Source: Desulfobulbus sp. (GTDB lineage Bacteria; Desulfobacterota; Desulfobulbia; Desulfobulbales; Desulfobulbaceae). From it: DNA of 64,000 nucleotides. Below, in pieces: positions 8,317 through 17,261 of the stretch. The number at the start of each line of letters is the position of its first letter. Within the stretch, counting starts at the first letter, position 1. The position numbers and the translations under genes were made by a program. The notes under the pieces are model-generated. The model saw nothing but the letters and a program-made list of their open reading frames with translations, made no database searches and had not been told where the DNA came from. The DNA is taken from positions 17,343 to 81,342 of the forward strand of contig JAQUEZ010000007.1 of NCBI GenBank assembly GCA_028684915.1, written 5' to 3'.

Positions 8317-8364
8317 CATTGGGGACGAGCCGATGAAATTTCCCTGCACCCAAGGAGCGAAATT
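8317..8364 (+). promoter_or_regulatory. Two-hairpin leader of ardC
   Basis: Hairpin 1 is CATTGG (8317-8322) with CCGATG (8330-8335), with one T-G pair. Hairpin 2 is AATTTC (8337-8342) with GAAATT (8359-8364), enclosing the ribosome site AAGGAG and ending directly at the ATG. Confidence 0.55.
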
Positions 8365-9300
8365 ATGAAAGATCAAAAAATATCCATCTACGAAGAAATC
8401 ACCGCCAAAATCATCACCGCCCTGGAAGACGGCGTCAATCCCTGGGCCAAGCCCTGGCAGACGGTCCATTACGGCCCGTTCCGCAATGCGCTCACCAACC
8501 GGGCCTACCGGGGAATGAACGTCCTGCTGCTCAACCTGGTGGCGCTCGCCTGGGGGCATGTCGATCCCCGCTGGCTCACCTATCGCAACGCTGAGCAATT
8601 AGGCGGCCATGTGCGCAAGGGTGAGAAAGGAGCGTCCATTGTTTTCTGGAAGTTCCTGCCCGCCAGGGACCGGGACGGCGATGCGCAGCCCGATGCCTTG
8701 ACCGATGACGAACAGGAGCGAAAGTTGATCCCTTTTGCCCGCAGCTACACGGTGTTCAACGTGGAGCAGTGCGAGGGGCTGGATCTACCGCCGCTGGTCG
8801 AAGAAGAGGCTCCGGGTCTGGACGAATGCAACCAACTAGCGGAGCAGATCCTTGGCCTGCCGAATCTGAAGCATGGCGGCAACAAGGCCTGTTATCTGCC
8901 GGGGCCGGATATGGTGCTGCTACCCCATCGGTCCAGCTTCGCGCATGGTGATTTTTATTTTAGCACTGGCTACCATGAGATTTGCCACTGGTCAGGCCAT
9001 CCCAGCCGATTGAACCGTACCTTCGGCACCCGCTTCGGTGATCTCGGCTATGCCTTTGAGGAACTGGTCGCCGAAATCGGCGCCGCCTTCCTTGGTGCTC
9101 ATACCGGCATCCCTTTTGAGAACATGCGCCATCCGGAGTATATCCACCACTGGCTGCAGATCCTCCAGGGTGACAGCAAAGCCATCTTCACCGCTGCTGC
9201 CAAGGCCCAGCATGCTGCCGACTTTGTCATCGACAAGGCCGGGATTGTTGGTGCTGAGGAAGATGTTCCCGCAACGAACGAATTCCCGGTGGCGGCGTGA
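8365..9300 (+). CDS. ardC: ArdC-like antirestriction protein / zincin metallopeptidase
   Basis: 311 aa. The N-terminal half (about 1-130) matches the ArdC single-strand DNA-binding domain (DUF1738): IYEEITAKIITALEDG, NPWAKPW, YRGMNVLLLN and WLTYRNAEQLGG. The C-terminal half carries the zinc protease motif HEICH at about 204-208 and a downstream Glu in FEELVAEIGAAF, the third ligand. ArdC proteins protect single-stranded plasmid DNA from host nucleases and restriction during conjugation. The ICE itself encodes a type I restriction system, so protection at entry and attack on competitors may be complementary. Confidence 0.92.
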   Translation: MKDQKISIYEEITAKIITALEDGVNPWAKPWQTVHYGPFRNALTNRAYRGMNVLLLNLVALAWGHVDPRWLTYRNAEQLGGHVRKGEKGASIVFWKFLPARDRDGDAQPDALTDDEQERKLIPFARSYTVFNVEQCEGLDLPPLVEEEAPGLDECNQLAEQILGLPNLKHGGNKACYLPGPDMVLLPHRSSFAHGDFYFSTGYHEICHWSGHPSRLNRTFGTRFGDLGYAFEELVAEIGAAFLGAHTGIPFENMRHPEYIHHWLQILQGDSKAIFTAAAKAQHAADFVIDKAGIVGAEEDVPATNEFPVAA

Positions 9301-9312
9301 GAGGAGGGGCAG

Positions 9313-9552
9313 ATGACGAACATAAGAAGGTACAAAATCCCGGTGGTTTTTGAGTTCGCTGGTGAATTCAGCATCGAAGCGGCTTCACTCGCAACCGCAA
9401 AACAGTGTGTGCAACACCATTGCGGGCTCACCATAGGCACGGTCCATTCGACCTTGCCACCCGATCAGGTTGACTGGAGTTTTTCCTGCCATCCAACCAA
9501 GAAGGTCGGGAAAGGGTGCCGTTGTGAAGAGCCGGTAACCGACCAAGAATAA
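9313..9552 (+). CDS. Hypothetical small ICE protein
   Basis: 79 aa, start supported by GAGGAGGGG. It is not recognised. The sequence has a compact alpha/beta look (VVFEFAGEFSIEAASLATAKQ) and a C-terminal part with two cysteines (CRCEE) plus earlier ones in HHCG and FSCH, so a metal site is possible. It follows ardC by 12 bases and is the last gene of the rightward module before a terminator. Confidence 0.6.
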   Translation: MTNIRRYKIPVVFEFAGEFSIEAASLATAKQCVQHHCGLTIGTVHSTLPPDQVDWSFSCHPTKKVGKGCRCEEPVTDQE

Positions 9553-9583
9553 TTTGAAGAAACGAAGAAACTCCAGCAACGCC

Positions 9584-9623
9584 AACGGCTGCTCCGACCA
9601 TGACGGTTGGGCAGCCGTTTTTT
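9584..9623 (+). terminator. Terminator of the rightward DNA-processing module
   Basis: AACGGCTGC (9584-9592) and GCAGCCGTT (9611-9619) form a 9-bp stem followed by TTTT. Confidence 0.85.
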
Positions 9624-9669
9624 ATTGCCGGCTTAACGGGTCAAGAAAGGCAAGAACCAGGGCCTTCGG

Positions 9670-9719
9670 CCAAGAAAGAAGAAACGGCGTGATGGAAGAA
9701 ACCAAGAAAGAAGAAACGG
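9670..9719. repeat. Direct repeat of 18 bp, two copies
   Basis: CCAAGAAAGAAGAAACGG occurs at 9670-9687 and again at 9702-9719 in a purine-rich stretch between convergent operons. A shorter related run (TCAAGAAAGG) lies at about 9640. No function is evident. Confidence 0.7.
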
Positions 9720-9735
9720 GGGGCCTTGCTCTTGG

Positions 9736-9765
9736 AAAATTGGTTAGCGTTGCATCTGCTAACCA
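9736..9765 (-). terminator. Terminator of the leftward restriction operon
   Basis: TGGTTAGC (9741-9748) and GCTAACCA (9758-9765) form an 8-bp stem. Read leftwards it is followed by ATTTTCC. It overlaps the stop codon of the last gene. Confidence 0.6.
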
Positions 9766-10202
9766 TCAGTTAAGATTCTCTCTTCTTTTTGATCAACACG
9801 CCACTCCTTGTCTCGGTCATCAGTCAGGATCACAGTGAAAACGGACCTGCCAATTGAGGCAGAACGGCCATCCTCCAAATAGTCATCAATCCCGAAGTGG
9901 GCAGAGAGAACCGCGGTAACCACAGCGCCAGGTGGTGCCAGTTGTCCGGCGTTTCGGAGGAGTGTTCTCTGACACATCCGGGCAAGAATCCGGTTCCTTT
10001 CAATGTCGAATTCAGCGGGTTCGATTCGCAGTTCAAGAAGGTCAATTGTCACCGTCGGCAACTGGTGCTGATACGCCAGCCAGGCATAATGCTGGGCGGA
10101 ACAGGCAAACATATGGGCGATACCGCTTGCGAAGCTCTTGATGTATTTCCGGCCCAATTTTTTCTGCCCGAATGGCGTATCTATCGTTTTCACTGATCTC
10201 AA
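9759..10202 (-). CDS. Hypothetical protein, last gene of the restriction operon
   Basis: 147 aa, family not recognised. The N-terminal third is rich in His, Tyr and Ala (HMFACSAQHYAWLAYQHQ), the middle is helical with several Arg, and the C-terminus carries an acidic, Asp-rich strand (FTVILTDDRDKEW). It starts 29 bases after the upstream gene in the same direction, so it is very probably co-transcribed with the hsd genes. Its place at the end of a defence operon suggests a linked role, but no catalytic motif is seen. Confidence 0.6.
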   Translation of the reverse strand: MRSVKTIDTPFGQKKLGRKYIKSFASGIAHMFACSAQHYAWLAYQHQLPTVTIDLLELRIEPAEFDIERNRILARMCQRTLLRNAGQLAPPGAVVTAVLSAHFGIDDYLEDGRSASIGRSVFTVILTDDRDKEWRVDQKEERILTDG

Positions 10203-10231
10203 TCCCTGCGCTTTGACTCAACCAGACAGGA

Positions 10232-11617
10232 TCACTCCGGCTGCCAGGCGCAATCTGCCCAGTGCGCTTCGTAGCGTTTCACAAAGTCTTTCATCTCTCG
10301 GATGTTGGCGGCAGGTTCACGGCAGGCCCGGGCGCAGGTAGAAACGACATCCCGGTAGAATTCTGGAGAGACAGTTGTGATACCGGCATAATTCATAAGC
10401 AAGTCCGGAAGGCGCTCCGTGATTTTTGCTCCGCGAGGTGCCATCACAACGCTCGGGGGCTCTCCATACGTGTTGATCAACACGTATCGCCAACTTGGGT
10501 CTGCGGCTCCCTGGCGAGGGAGAATCTCACAGGGCTCTGCATTTCCACCGTCTGAAATACCGTCATAGATTTCCTTGAGGGCCAGTGGTTTGCGGGCTAC
10601 CAGGACATAAGGGCCGGCCCCTACATATCTGGCAATGATTTCGTCGTATTCGATACCGAGCAAGGTTTCTAAGGCGAAACGCGCTTGGCGGTCAAGGGGA
10701 GCCTTTCCCGAAATGAACCATTGAAGTTCCCGCAGAGTGATTCCGACACATTTGGCAATCTCTGCGGGCGGATTGGGCCAGCAGGCCACGAGGTTCTTGG
10801 CGATTTCGGCCGCGTTGTCATAGACACTGTCGGCCCAGAAACCATCCTCCTCAATAATATCCTCTGGGGCCATCTCTCCTGTCATCAGACAGGGCCTGCC
10901 ACCAAATCCGTCATGGCTGAGATAACGAGGCTGAGCGGGTGGAAGGGAGGCTTCCCAGGAAGAGAGCCAAGGGCCGGATTTCCAATCGAGTCCCTTGGTC
11001 ACTGTTGGAACCGGCACTTGCGCTGGTAAGGCAAGCCACTGCTGGATTCTGTCTTCAATCTCGCGGCTGTTCACGCCTCTGAAACCGCCTCTGACATAAA
11101 AATCGTGGTCATCCTGAGCGTCCCGGCAAAGGTCCTGGATGGCCCCGGAAAGAGACCGGTCTTTTCCGTTGTACTTCCTCAACAGCCACCGGCTGAAGTC
11201 TTGAGCTGAGCGCAGGGAAGCTGGAAGAGATTTCTCTTTGGCATCGGCGACCTCGACCCGGACTCCGAATTTTGCCATTTCCCGTGCCAATTCCGGGTCG
11301 GCATGGGCGAGGTGACGGTTGATCCGCAGGATATCCGGTCGACCGCGCAAGCCCTTGGCATTCAACCAGGCCTCCAGAAGAACCTCCAGGAAAGCCCTGG
11401 GTTGATCGACTGAAGTGAAGGTCATCCACCGGATGGGCAACCCGGCAACGGTTACCCCATAGAGGATAAGAGGGGTAAGCCCGTACCGGCCCGCATCCTT
11501 GATCTTTATGGGGTCATCAACGGAAACAATGCCATACTCCGGGTGGTGATAAAGGAACTTGGCTATTGAAACGTAGAAATGATGTTCTCTTGGTGATGAC
11601 TGCGCCTGTTGATTCAT
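10232..11617 (-). CDS. Hypothetical protein downstream of hsdR
   Basis: 461 aa from the ATG at 11617, which has AAGGAGTGAG immediately upstream; a longer frame to 11683 would overlap hsdR. I do not recognise the whole protein. Residues about 90-150 (GRPDILRINRHLAH...MAKFGVRVEV) resemble the small domain found in DUF6930-like proteins. Residues about 270-320 (PPAEIAKCVGITLRELQWFISG) look like a helix-turn-helix. It lies 40 bases downstream of hsdR and 29 bases upstream of another unknown gene, in one operon with the restriction genes. A regulatory or accessory defence role is inference from position only. Confidence 0.65.
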   Translation of the reverse strand: MNQQAQSSPREHHFYVSIAKFLYHHPEYGIVSVDDPIKIKDAGRYGLTPLILYGVTVAGLPIRWMTFTSVDQPRAFLEVLLEAWLNAKGLRGRPDILRINRHLAHADPELAREMAKFGVRVEVADAKEKSLPASLRSAQDFSRWLLRKYNGKDRSLSGAIQDLCRDAQDDHDFYVRGGFRGVNSREIEDRIQQWLALPAQVPVPTVTKGLDWKSGPWLSSWEASLPPAQPRYLSHDGFGGRPCLMTGEMAPEDIIEEDGFWADSVYDNAAEIAKNLVACWPNPPAEIAKCVGITLRELQWFISGKAPLDRQARFALETLLGIEYDEIIARYVGAGPYVLVARKPLALKEIYDGISDGGNAEPCEILPRQGAADPSWRYVLINTYGEPPSVVMAPRGAKITERLPDLLMNYAGITTVSPEFYRDVVSTCARACREPAANIREMKDFVKRYEAHWADCAWQPE

Positions 11618-11657
11618 TCTCACTCCTTGGCTTGAGCGAAGTGAAGATGGATCCCCT

Positions 11658-14624
11658 TCATCTGACTTCGCTCGGGGCACCACCTCGCCCCACCACTTGA
11701 TACGTTACCCCAAATATCGTATCCCCCAACCACTTCTTGAAGGAAGGATTATCGCTGAACAGCTTGAACAGCTCGGTATGATCGGACAGCAATTCGATCA
11801 TTACCCGCTGCAAGGCCCGGTCGTGTTCGATGCGGGCGTTTTGCTTGTCCGAGTTTTTCATCGCGTTCTGGTAGGCGGTGTCGGCGCCGACCTTGCTGGG
11901 AATCTCCTCGGCAATGACCTTGCGGATCTTGTCGCCGTCTTTCCATTCGATATTGCCGAACTGGTCGTTAAAGGCCTGGATAATGCTGCTGAGCTGCTCC
12001 ATATCCGCTTCGGGTTTGTGGCCACCGCCACCGCTGGTAAACGGGTCCAGTTCACCATCCCCGTCGGTCAAGCCGATGTTCCTGGTGGTCAGCTTTTCAA
12101 CCCGGTAGCTGTCCATGTCGATGGCGTCGAGAATACCCTGTGACAAGTCCTCCTCCTTGGGTGCCGGCAGCTTGGGCACCAGGAAATTGAGGAAGATCGA
12201 CAGCTTTTCCCAGCCGGCATTGGAATACGGCAAGATCGAGGCAAGAAATCCGTAGGTGCGGCCAAAGGCCTTGGCCTTCCCCTTGAAATCGACCTGGCCA
12301 TCTTCATCCAGATCAGCGGTATAACTGGCCACGCAGGCATCAAGGATCGGGTCCAACTGGTCGCGATCCGCCCCGCTCAGGTATCGGGCCACCAGTTCAT
12401 CGATCTGTTCCTGGGAATAGACCTGGTAGCCTTCCAAGGCGGCCTGGAGATCATGGAGTTTGTTGGGGTCGGTTTCGTCGCTGAGGATGGTGGTGCGGTA
12501 ATAGGGCTCGAACGATTTCTGGATGGTGTCCGAGTCGTTGAAGAAATCGAGCACAAAGGTGTCGTACTTCTGCGGCCGTGCGCGGTTGAGCCGGGAAAGG
12601 GTCTGCACCGCCTTGATGCTGGAGAGCTTCTTGTCCACGTACATGGTGTGCAGGAGCGGCTCGTCGTAGCCGGTTTGGAATTTGTCGGCCACAATCAGAA
12701 AGCGGTATGGATCCTCTTGGATGTTGTCTTCAATCCGGCTGCTCGGAAACCCGTTCAAGGTGGCCTCGGTCACCTTGGCCCCGCCGTATTCATGTTCGCC
12801 GGAGAAGGCGACGATGGGCAGATAGGGGCTCTTGCGCTCCTTGAGATAGGCCTTGACTGCGTGGAAATACTGAATTGCCCGCTCGATGCCGCCGGTGATG
12901 ATCATGGCCCGCGCCTTGCCGTCGATCTTCCGCTGGCCGAGCACCTGCTCGTGGAAATGATCTACCATGATCTCAGCCTTCTCGAGGATGGCGTGCTCGT
13001 GCGATTCCACATAACGCCGGAGCTTTTTCCGCGCCTTGTTGGCGTCAAAGAGCGGATCGTCGGTCACAGTCTTGGCCAGGCGATAATAGCTGCCCACCGG
13101 GGTATAGTGCTTGAGCACATCGAGGATGAATCCTTCCTCGATGGCCTGCTTCATTGAATAGCTGTGAAAGGGGTGGTGCTGCACCGTGCCGTCGGGCTGC
13201 GGGGCCGGTTCGCCGAAGATTTCCAGGGTCTTGTTCTTGGGCGTGGCGGTGAAGGCGAAATAGCTGGCGTTGGTCAGCATTTTTCGGCCTTCCATGATGG
13301 TGTTGATCTTGTCCTCAACCGTCTCTTCTTCATCCTCTCCGGAGTTGCCCAAGGCCATGTTCATTTTGGCGGCGTTGCGGCCACCCTGGCTGGAGTGGGC
13401 CTCGTCGATGAGAATGGCAAAGCGGTTGCCGCGATGCTCGTTGCCGATCTCATCGAGAATGACCGGAAACTTCTGCACCGTGGTGATGATGATCTTCTTG
13501 CCCGCCTTGATATAGTCCCGCAGGTCTCCCGAGCGCTCAGCATGGCCGACCGTGGCCTTGACCTGGGCGAACTGCTTGATGGTATCGCGGATCTGCTTAT
13601 CAAGGATGCGGCGGTCGGTGACCACGATGATGGAATCGTACAGGTCCCGACCTTCTCGCCGCAGACTGATCAGCTGATGCGCCAGCCAGGCAATAGAGTT
13701 GCTCTTGCCGCTGCCGGCGGAATGCTGAATCAGATACCGCCTGCCGATACCCTGGATAGCGGCTTTTGCCAGCAGCAACCGCACTACCTGCAACTGATGG
13801 TAGCGGGGAAAGACCTGTTTTCGTTTCTTCCTGCCGGTCTTTTCGTCCTTCTCCTCCACCACTTGGGCATAGTTTTCCAGGATGTCGGTCAGGCGCTCCT
13901 TGGTGAGGATCTCCTTCCAAAGGTAATCGGTGGCCAGGCCATGGGGGTTGGGTGGATTGCCGGCGCCGTCGTTGTGCCCCTTGTTGAACGGCAAAAACCA
14001 GGACTGCTTGCCCTTGAGATGGGTACACATCCGCACCTCATGGTCGTCCACGGCGAAATGGACCATGCATCGGCCGAACTGAAAGAGCAGTTCCTTGGGG
14101 TCGCGGTCGCGTTTGTACTGCTCGACCGCATCGGCCACGGTCTGCTTGGTGAGTTTGTTCTTCAGCTCAAAGGTGGCCACGGGCAGACCGTTGATGAAGA
14201 TGGCCAGGTCAAGGGCCAGCAGGGTTTCGTTGCGGCTGTAGCGAAGCTGACGGGTGACGCTGAAGATGGTGGCCGCGAACCGTGCCACCGCCTTGGCATT
14301 GCCAGGGCTGGGATTGCCGTAAAAGAGATCGATAGTGGCCGGGCCATGCTTGATGCCGCCGCGCAACACCTCGATAACCCCGCGCTTGGCGATCTCGCCC
14401 TGCAATCGGTGGAGGAACTGGGTTCGTTTCGACCCCTCCTGTTCAATATCCAGGTGGGCAAAGGTTTCCGGCTGGGTTGTGGCGAGGAAGTTGAGCAGCT
14501 GGACCAGGTCAACGGCGTGTTCGCGGTCGTAGTCCTTCGGGTCGCCCTGCACATACCCGGCTTGATCGACCAGCGATTGGACAATGAGGCTTTCCAGTCC
14601 TTTTTCCGTTGTATCTGTTTTCAT
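11658..14624 (-). CDS. hsdR: Type I restriction enzyme, R subunit
   Basis: 988 aa from the first ATG (14624); a TTG further upstream is possible and neither start has a good ribosome site. The N-terminal endonuclease domain has the PD-(D/E)XK core DLAIFINGLPVATFELKNK (Glu and Lys near residue 150). The motor has Walker A AGSGKS (about 305), DEAH (about 407) and FTATP (motif III). HsdR cleaves unmodified DNA after ATP-driven translocation in complex with HsdM2-HsdS. The C-terminal helical domain that contacts the methyltransferase is present. The gene follows hsdS after a 154-base gap containing three hairpins. Confidence 0.95.
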   Translation of the reverse strand: MKTDTTEKGLESLIVQSLVDQAGYVQGDPKDYDREHAVDLVQLLNFLATTQPETFAHLDIEQEGSKRTQFLHRLQGEIAKRGVIEVLRGGIKHGPATIDLFYGNPSPGNAKAVARFAATIFSVTRQLRYSRNETLLALDLAIFINGLPVATFELKNKLTKQTVADAVEQYKRDRDPKELLFQFGRCMVHFAVDDHEVRMCTHLKGKQSWFLPFNKGHNDGAGNPPNPHGLATDYLWKEILTKERLTDILENYAQVVEEKDEKTGRKKRKQVFPRYHQLQVVRLLLAKAAIQGIGRRYLIQHSAGSGKSNSIAWLAHQLISLRREGRDLYDSIIVVTDRRILDKQIRDTIKQFAQVKATVGHAERSGDLRDYIKAGKKIIITTVQKFPVILDEIGNEHRGNRFAILIDEAHSSQGGRNAAKMNMALGNSGEDEEETVEDKINTIMEGRKMLTNASYFAFTATPKNKTLEIFGEPAPQPDGTVQHHPFHSYSMKQAIEEGFILDVLKHYTPVGSYYRLAKTVTDDPLFDANKARKKLRRYVESHEHAILEKAEIMVDHFHEQVLGQRKIDGKARAMIITGGIERAIQYFHAVKAYLKERKSPYLPIVAFSGEHEYGGAKVTEATLNGFPSSRIEDNIQEDPYRFLIVADKFQTGYDEPLLHTMYVDKKLSSIKAVQTLSRLNRARPQKYDTFVLDFFNDSDTIQKSFEPYYRTTILSDETDPNKLHDLQAALEGYQVYSQEQIDELVARYLSGADRDQLDPILDACVASYTADLDEDGQVDFKGKAKAFGRTYGFLASILPYSNAGWEKLSIFLNFLVPKLPAPKEEDLSQGILDAIDMDSYRVEKLTTRNIGLTDGDGELDPFTSGGGGHKPEADMEQLSSIIQAFNDQFGNIEWKDGDKIRKVIAEEIPSKVGADTAYQNAMKNSDKQNARIEHDRALQRVMIELLSDHTELFKLFSDNPSFKKWLGDTIFGVTYQVVGRGGAPSEVR

Positions 14625-14659
14625 ATCAGTGTCCCAACATGCATTACCCCGGTTGCCTG

Positions 14660-14731
14660 GTGCAACTGGTGGTTGCACACCTTGATTTCTCCAACCACAG
14701 GCTGGAGAATTTCTCGCACCGGCGGTGCGAG
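14660..14731. repeat. Three consecutive hairpins between hsdS and hsdR
   Basis: Stems: GTGCAAC/GTTGCAC (14660-14666, 14672-14678), TTCTCCA/TGGAGAA (14687-14693, 14703-14709) and CTCGCACC/GGTGCGAG (14713-14720, 14724-14731). All are perfect. None is followed by a T-run in the leftward direction. Confidence 0.65.
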
Positions 14732-14778
14732 TTCTGTAACGTGCCTTTACGCCTTGGCGGTCATCACAGATTGACAGC

Positions 14779-16194
14779 TCACTCCTCGACCTTCAGATCC
14801 TCATCAGCATCGATCACGTCATCGGATTCAGTAGAGCCCTTTTCCAGCGCCAGCAGTTCTTCTTCCGCGATCTCCGGCACTTCGATGCCGCGCACGTCTA
14901 CCTGGCCAGTGACCACGTCGGCAATCAGGCGGTCGCGGTATTCGCGCATCAGTTCGATTTCGCGTTGAGCGCGGGCAATGGCTTGGTCTATTGGTTCAAT
15001 CTCTTTCAGAATATGTTTTATAATATCTGATTGCTCCTCAATAGGTGGACAGAGGATAGGAAATTTTTTTATCAGATCAATAGTAAATCTTGTCATTGCT
15101 CCACCGACAAGATTCCTCAAAACGAACCTTTTCAACAGTTGGCAGTTTAGCTGATAAGCAAGAAAAGACGCACTGATTGATGAGGGTTTTGGCTTTATTA
15201 GGGCGACACTCGATAAGAGCGAAAATTCACTTTCAATCTGATTGACGCAGGCAATTCCTGCAGTAGCCCCATCTTTGATGTACAAAATATCCCCTTTTTT
15301 TACGGGGCAACGCCTATAGATTGGTGCATGATCCTCCGTTTTTATGTATGTGGCGTTCTCGGTGACCACCCCGTTTTCTTTGATATTTTTTGCAGTTATA
15401 TACAAAAAATCACCAGTTTCACTATTTGGTGGACTAAAGTGAGTGCCATCAACAACAAGAGTGCTTGCATAAAGTAGTTTCCGTGAATCCCAATGCTCCG
15501 GAATATCTCCAATCCACTCCACGCCGCTTGGCTTGAGTTTGACGTTGGGATCAATCCCTCGGGTCACGGCCTGGTTGATGATGTGCTGCTTCTGCTCTTT
15601 GAGCAGTTCAATCAACCGCCGTTTGTTGCGGATGAATTTACGGAACAACAGGTTTTGCGCCTTCAGGAATTTCGCAATTGCCTGTTGTTCTTCCCATGGA
15701 GGGCAGATAACCCGCATGCTCAGAAATTTATCGGGATAGAGTCTGAGCCGGGAGGAGCGGACACCGGTTGATCGGCAGATGTATTCCGACCGGTACCCTT
15801 CAATCCGCAACAGGTGGTCGAGGTAGTAGGTATCGTACTCTTGATCATTGATTGGTCGGTAAACACCATAGGCGGGGCTGACGATTCCGGCATGATTCGA
15901 GACGCCCAATGCAGACATCCAGGCCCACATGGTGTTGATCACCACATCGCCTGGTTGGCAACGCTTTTGGCCGACATTCGACTCTGCCTTGAACATGGTC
16001 ACGTTCTTCTGGCTGCGGGGTGTCACACCTGTGATGTGTGAGACCGAAAGCATTTCCTCGTCGCCCGTCTGTGAACGCTCGTCGATTTCTTTGAAGAAAT
16101 ACTTTGCCCGCTTTTCGGGCCAATGAGCGGGAATACTGCCTATCCAACTCACTCCCGCTTTCTTGTATTCCGGATACGGCTTCAACTGCATCAC
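14779..16194 (-). CDS. hsdS: Type I restriction-modification specificity subunit
   Basis: 471 aa with GTG at 16194 or ATG at 16191 as start, overlapping the stop of the previous gene. The two-fold architecture is clear. Each half opens with a WIGxIPxHW motif (near residues 17-25 and 227-235), which starts the two target-recognition domains, and each ends with a conserved helix after PPxEEQ (about 165 and 378). The second helix runs to REYRDRLIADVVTGQVDVRG. HsdS chooses the bipartite DNA target. The target itself cannot be read from the sequence. The first recognition domain has lower GC than its neighbours, typical of domain exchange. Confidence 0.95.
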   Translation of the reverse strand: MMQLKPYPEYKKAGVSWIGSIPAHWPEKRAKYFFKEIDERSQTGDEEMLSVSHITGVTPRSQKNVTMFKAESNVGQKRCQPGDVVINTMWAWMSALGVSNHAGIVSPAYGVYRPINDQEYDTYYLDHLLRIEGYRSEYICRSTGVRSSRLRLYPDKFLSMRVICPPWEEQQAIAKFLKAQNLLFRKFIRNKRRLIELLKEQKQHIINQAVTRGIDPNVKLKPSGVEWIGDIPEHWDSRKLLYASTLVVDGTHFSPPNSETGDFLYITAKNIKENGVVTENATYIKTEDHAPIYRRCPVKKGDILYIKDGATAGIACVNQIESEFSLLSSVALIKPKPSSISASFLAYQLNCQLLKRFVLRNLVGGAMTRFTIDLIKKFPILCPPIEEQSDIIKHILKEIEPIDQAIARAQREIELMREYRDRLIADVVTGQVDVRGIEVPEIAEEELLALEKGSTESDDVIDADEDLKVEE

Positions 16195-17261
16195 TCCGCC
16201 TCCCGGTTCTCCAGCCGCAGCCGTGATTGCTCGATGGCGGCGTGGAGTTTGTGCTGCAAGATCTCTTTGGGCGGCAGTTCGGTGAGGTATTCGGCCACAT
16301 GAATGCCGGCCTGGCCCAGTTCCAGCAGTTCGACGCGCTCATCATCCTTGCCGGAACAGAGGATGATGCCCAGCGGCGATTCCTCGCCGGGTTTGCGTTC
16401 GTGTTTGTCGAGCCAGCGCAGATAGAGGGCCATTTGGCCGAAATGATCGGGACGGAATTTGTCCAGCTTCAGTTCCACGGCGACCAGCCGCCGGAGATCA
16501 CGGTGAAAGAACAGCAAGTCCAGGTAGAAGTCATCGCCGTCCACGGTCATCCGCTTCTGCCGGGCGATGAAGGAAAACCCCGCCCCCAACTCCAGCAGAA
16601 AAGACTCTATCTCCCGCAGGATGGCGGATTCGAGATCTTTTTCGCTGTAGCTGTCTTTCAAGTCGAGGAAATCGAGCACATAGGGATCGCGGAACACCAA
16701 ACCCGGCGTCAAAAGGTCCTGTTCACGCAGGGATTCCAGTTCCGTGCGCGCCAACGCTTCCGGCTTGCGGGAAAGAGCTGTCCGTTCGTAGAGCATGGAA
16801 GCGATTTTGTCCCTGAGGGTGCGGACACTCCAGCGCTCCACCCTGCACATTTCGGCGTAGAATTCCTTTTGCAGGGGCTGTTTCAGGTAGATGATCTCCT
16901 TGAAATGGGACCAACTCAATTGTCTCGACAGCGTAGAGACAATTTCCAGCTCGGGAAAGGTCTCGGAAAACACGATCATGTGGCGCAGGCTTTTTTCAGA
17001 AAACCCGCGTCCATAATCGGTGGTCAATTGTCGCGACAGGGTGGCGAGAATTTCATCGCCATAGCCCGCTCGTTGGTTGCCGAGGATATCTTCATAGATG
17101 CGCTTGCCAATCCGCCAGTAGAGCAGGGTCATCGCGGTGTTGACGGTCACGGCAACCGCCGAACGGGTTTCTTCGATAAGCGTACGAATGTCGCCAATCA
17201 AGGGGTCGGCGGAAGGTGTCCGCCCTTTGTGGGCAGCCTGGGGAAGCATTTGTTTTTTCAT
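16191..17261 (-). CDS. DUF1016 (YhcG-like) PD-(D/E)XK nuclease
   Basis: 356 aa. The N-terminal DUF1016 part (about 20-160) shows LLYWRIGKRIYEDIL, GYGDEILATLSRQL and FSEKSLRHMIVFSETFP. The C-terminal nuclease core has FIARQKRMTVDGDDFYLDLLF followed by AVELKLDKF, giving the Asp and Glu-x-Lys catalytic set. Members of this family are often found inside type I restriction loci, where their role is unclear. Here the gene overlaps hsdM by four bases and the start of hsdS by one to four bases, so it is made in step with the methyltransferase subunits. Confidence 0.9.
   Translation of the reverse strand: MKKQMLPQAAHKGRTPSADPLIGDIRTLIEETRSAVAVTVNTAMTLLYWRIGKRIYEDILGNQRAGYGDEILATLSRQLTTDYGRGFSEKSLRHMIVFSETFPELEIVSTLSRQLSWSHFKEIIYLKQPLQKEFYAEMCRVERWSVRTLRDKIASMLYERTALSRKPEALARTELESLREQDLLTPGLVFRDPYVLDFLDLKDSYSEKDLESAILREIESFLLELGAGFSFIARQKRMTVDGDDFYLDLLFFHRDLRRLVAVELKLDKFRPDHFGQMALYLRWLDKHERKPGEESPLGIILCSGKDDERVELLELGQAGIHVAEYLTELPPKEILQHKLHAAIEQSRLRLENREAE

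Noticed and set aside
9554..9838. 94-codon frame after gene 9313
   Set aside because: It runs through a terminator, the 18-bp repeats and the end of the opposite gene, with no ribosome site.
13164..14774. 536-codon frame opposite hsdR
   Set aside because: Shadow of HsdR, whose motifs lie on the other strand.
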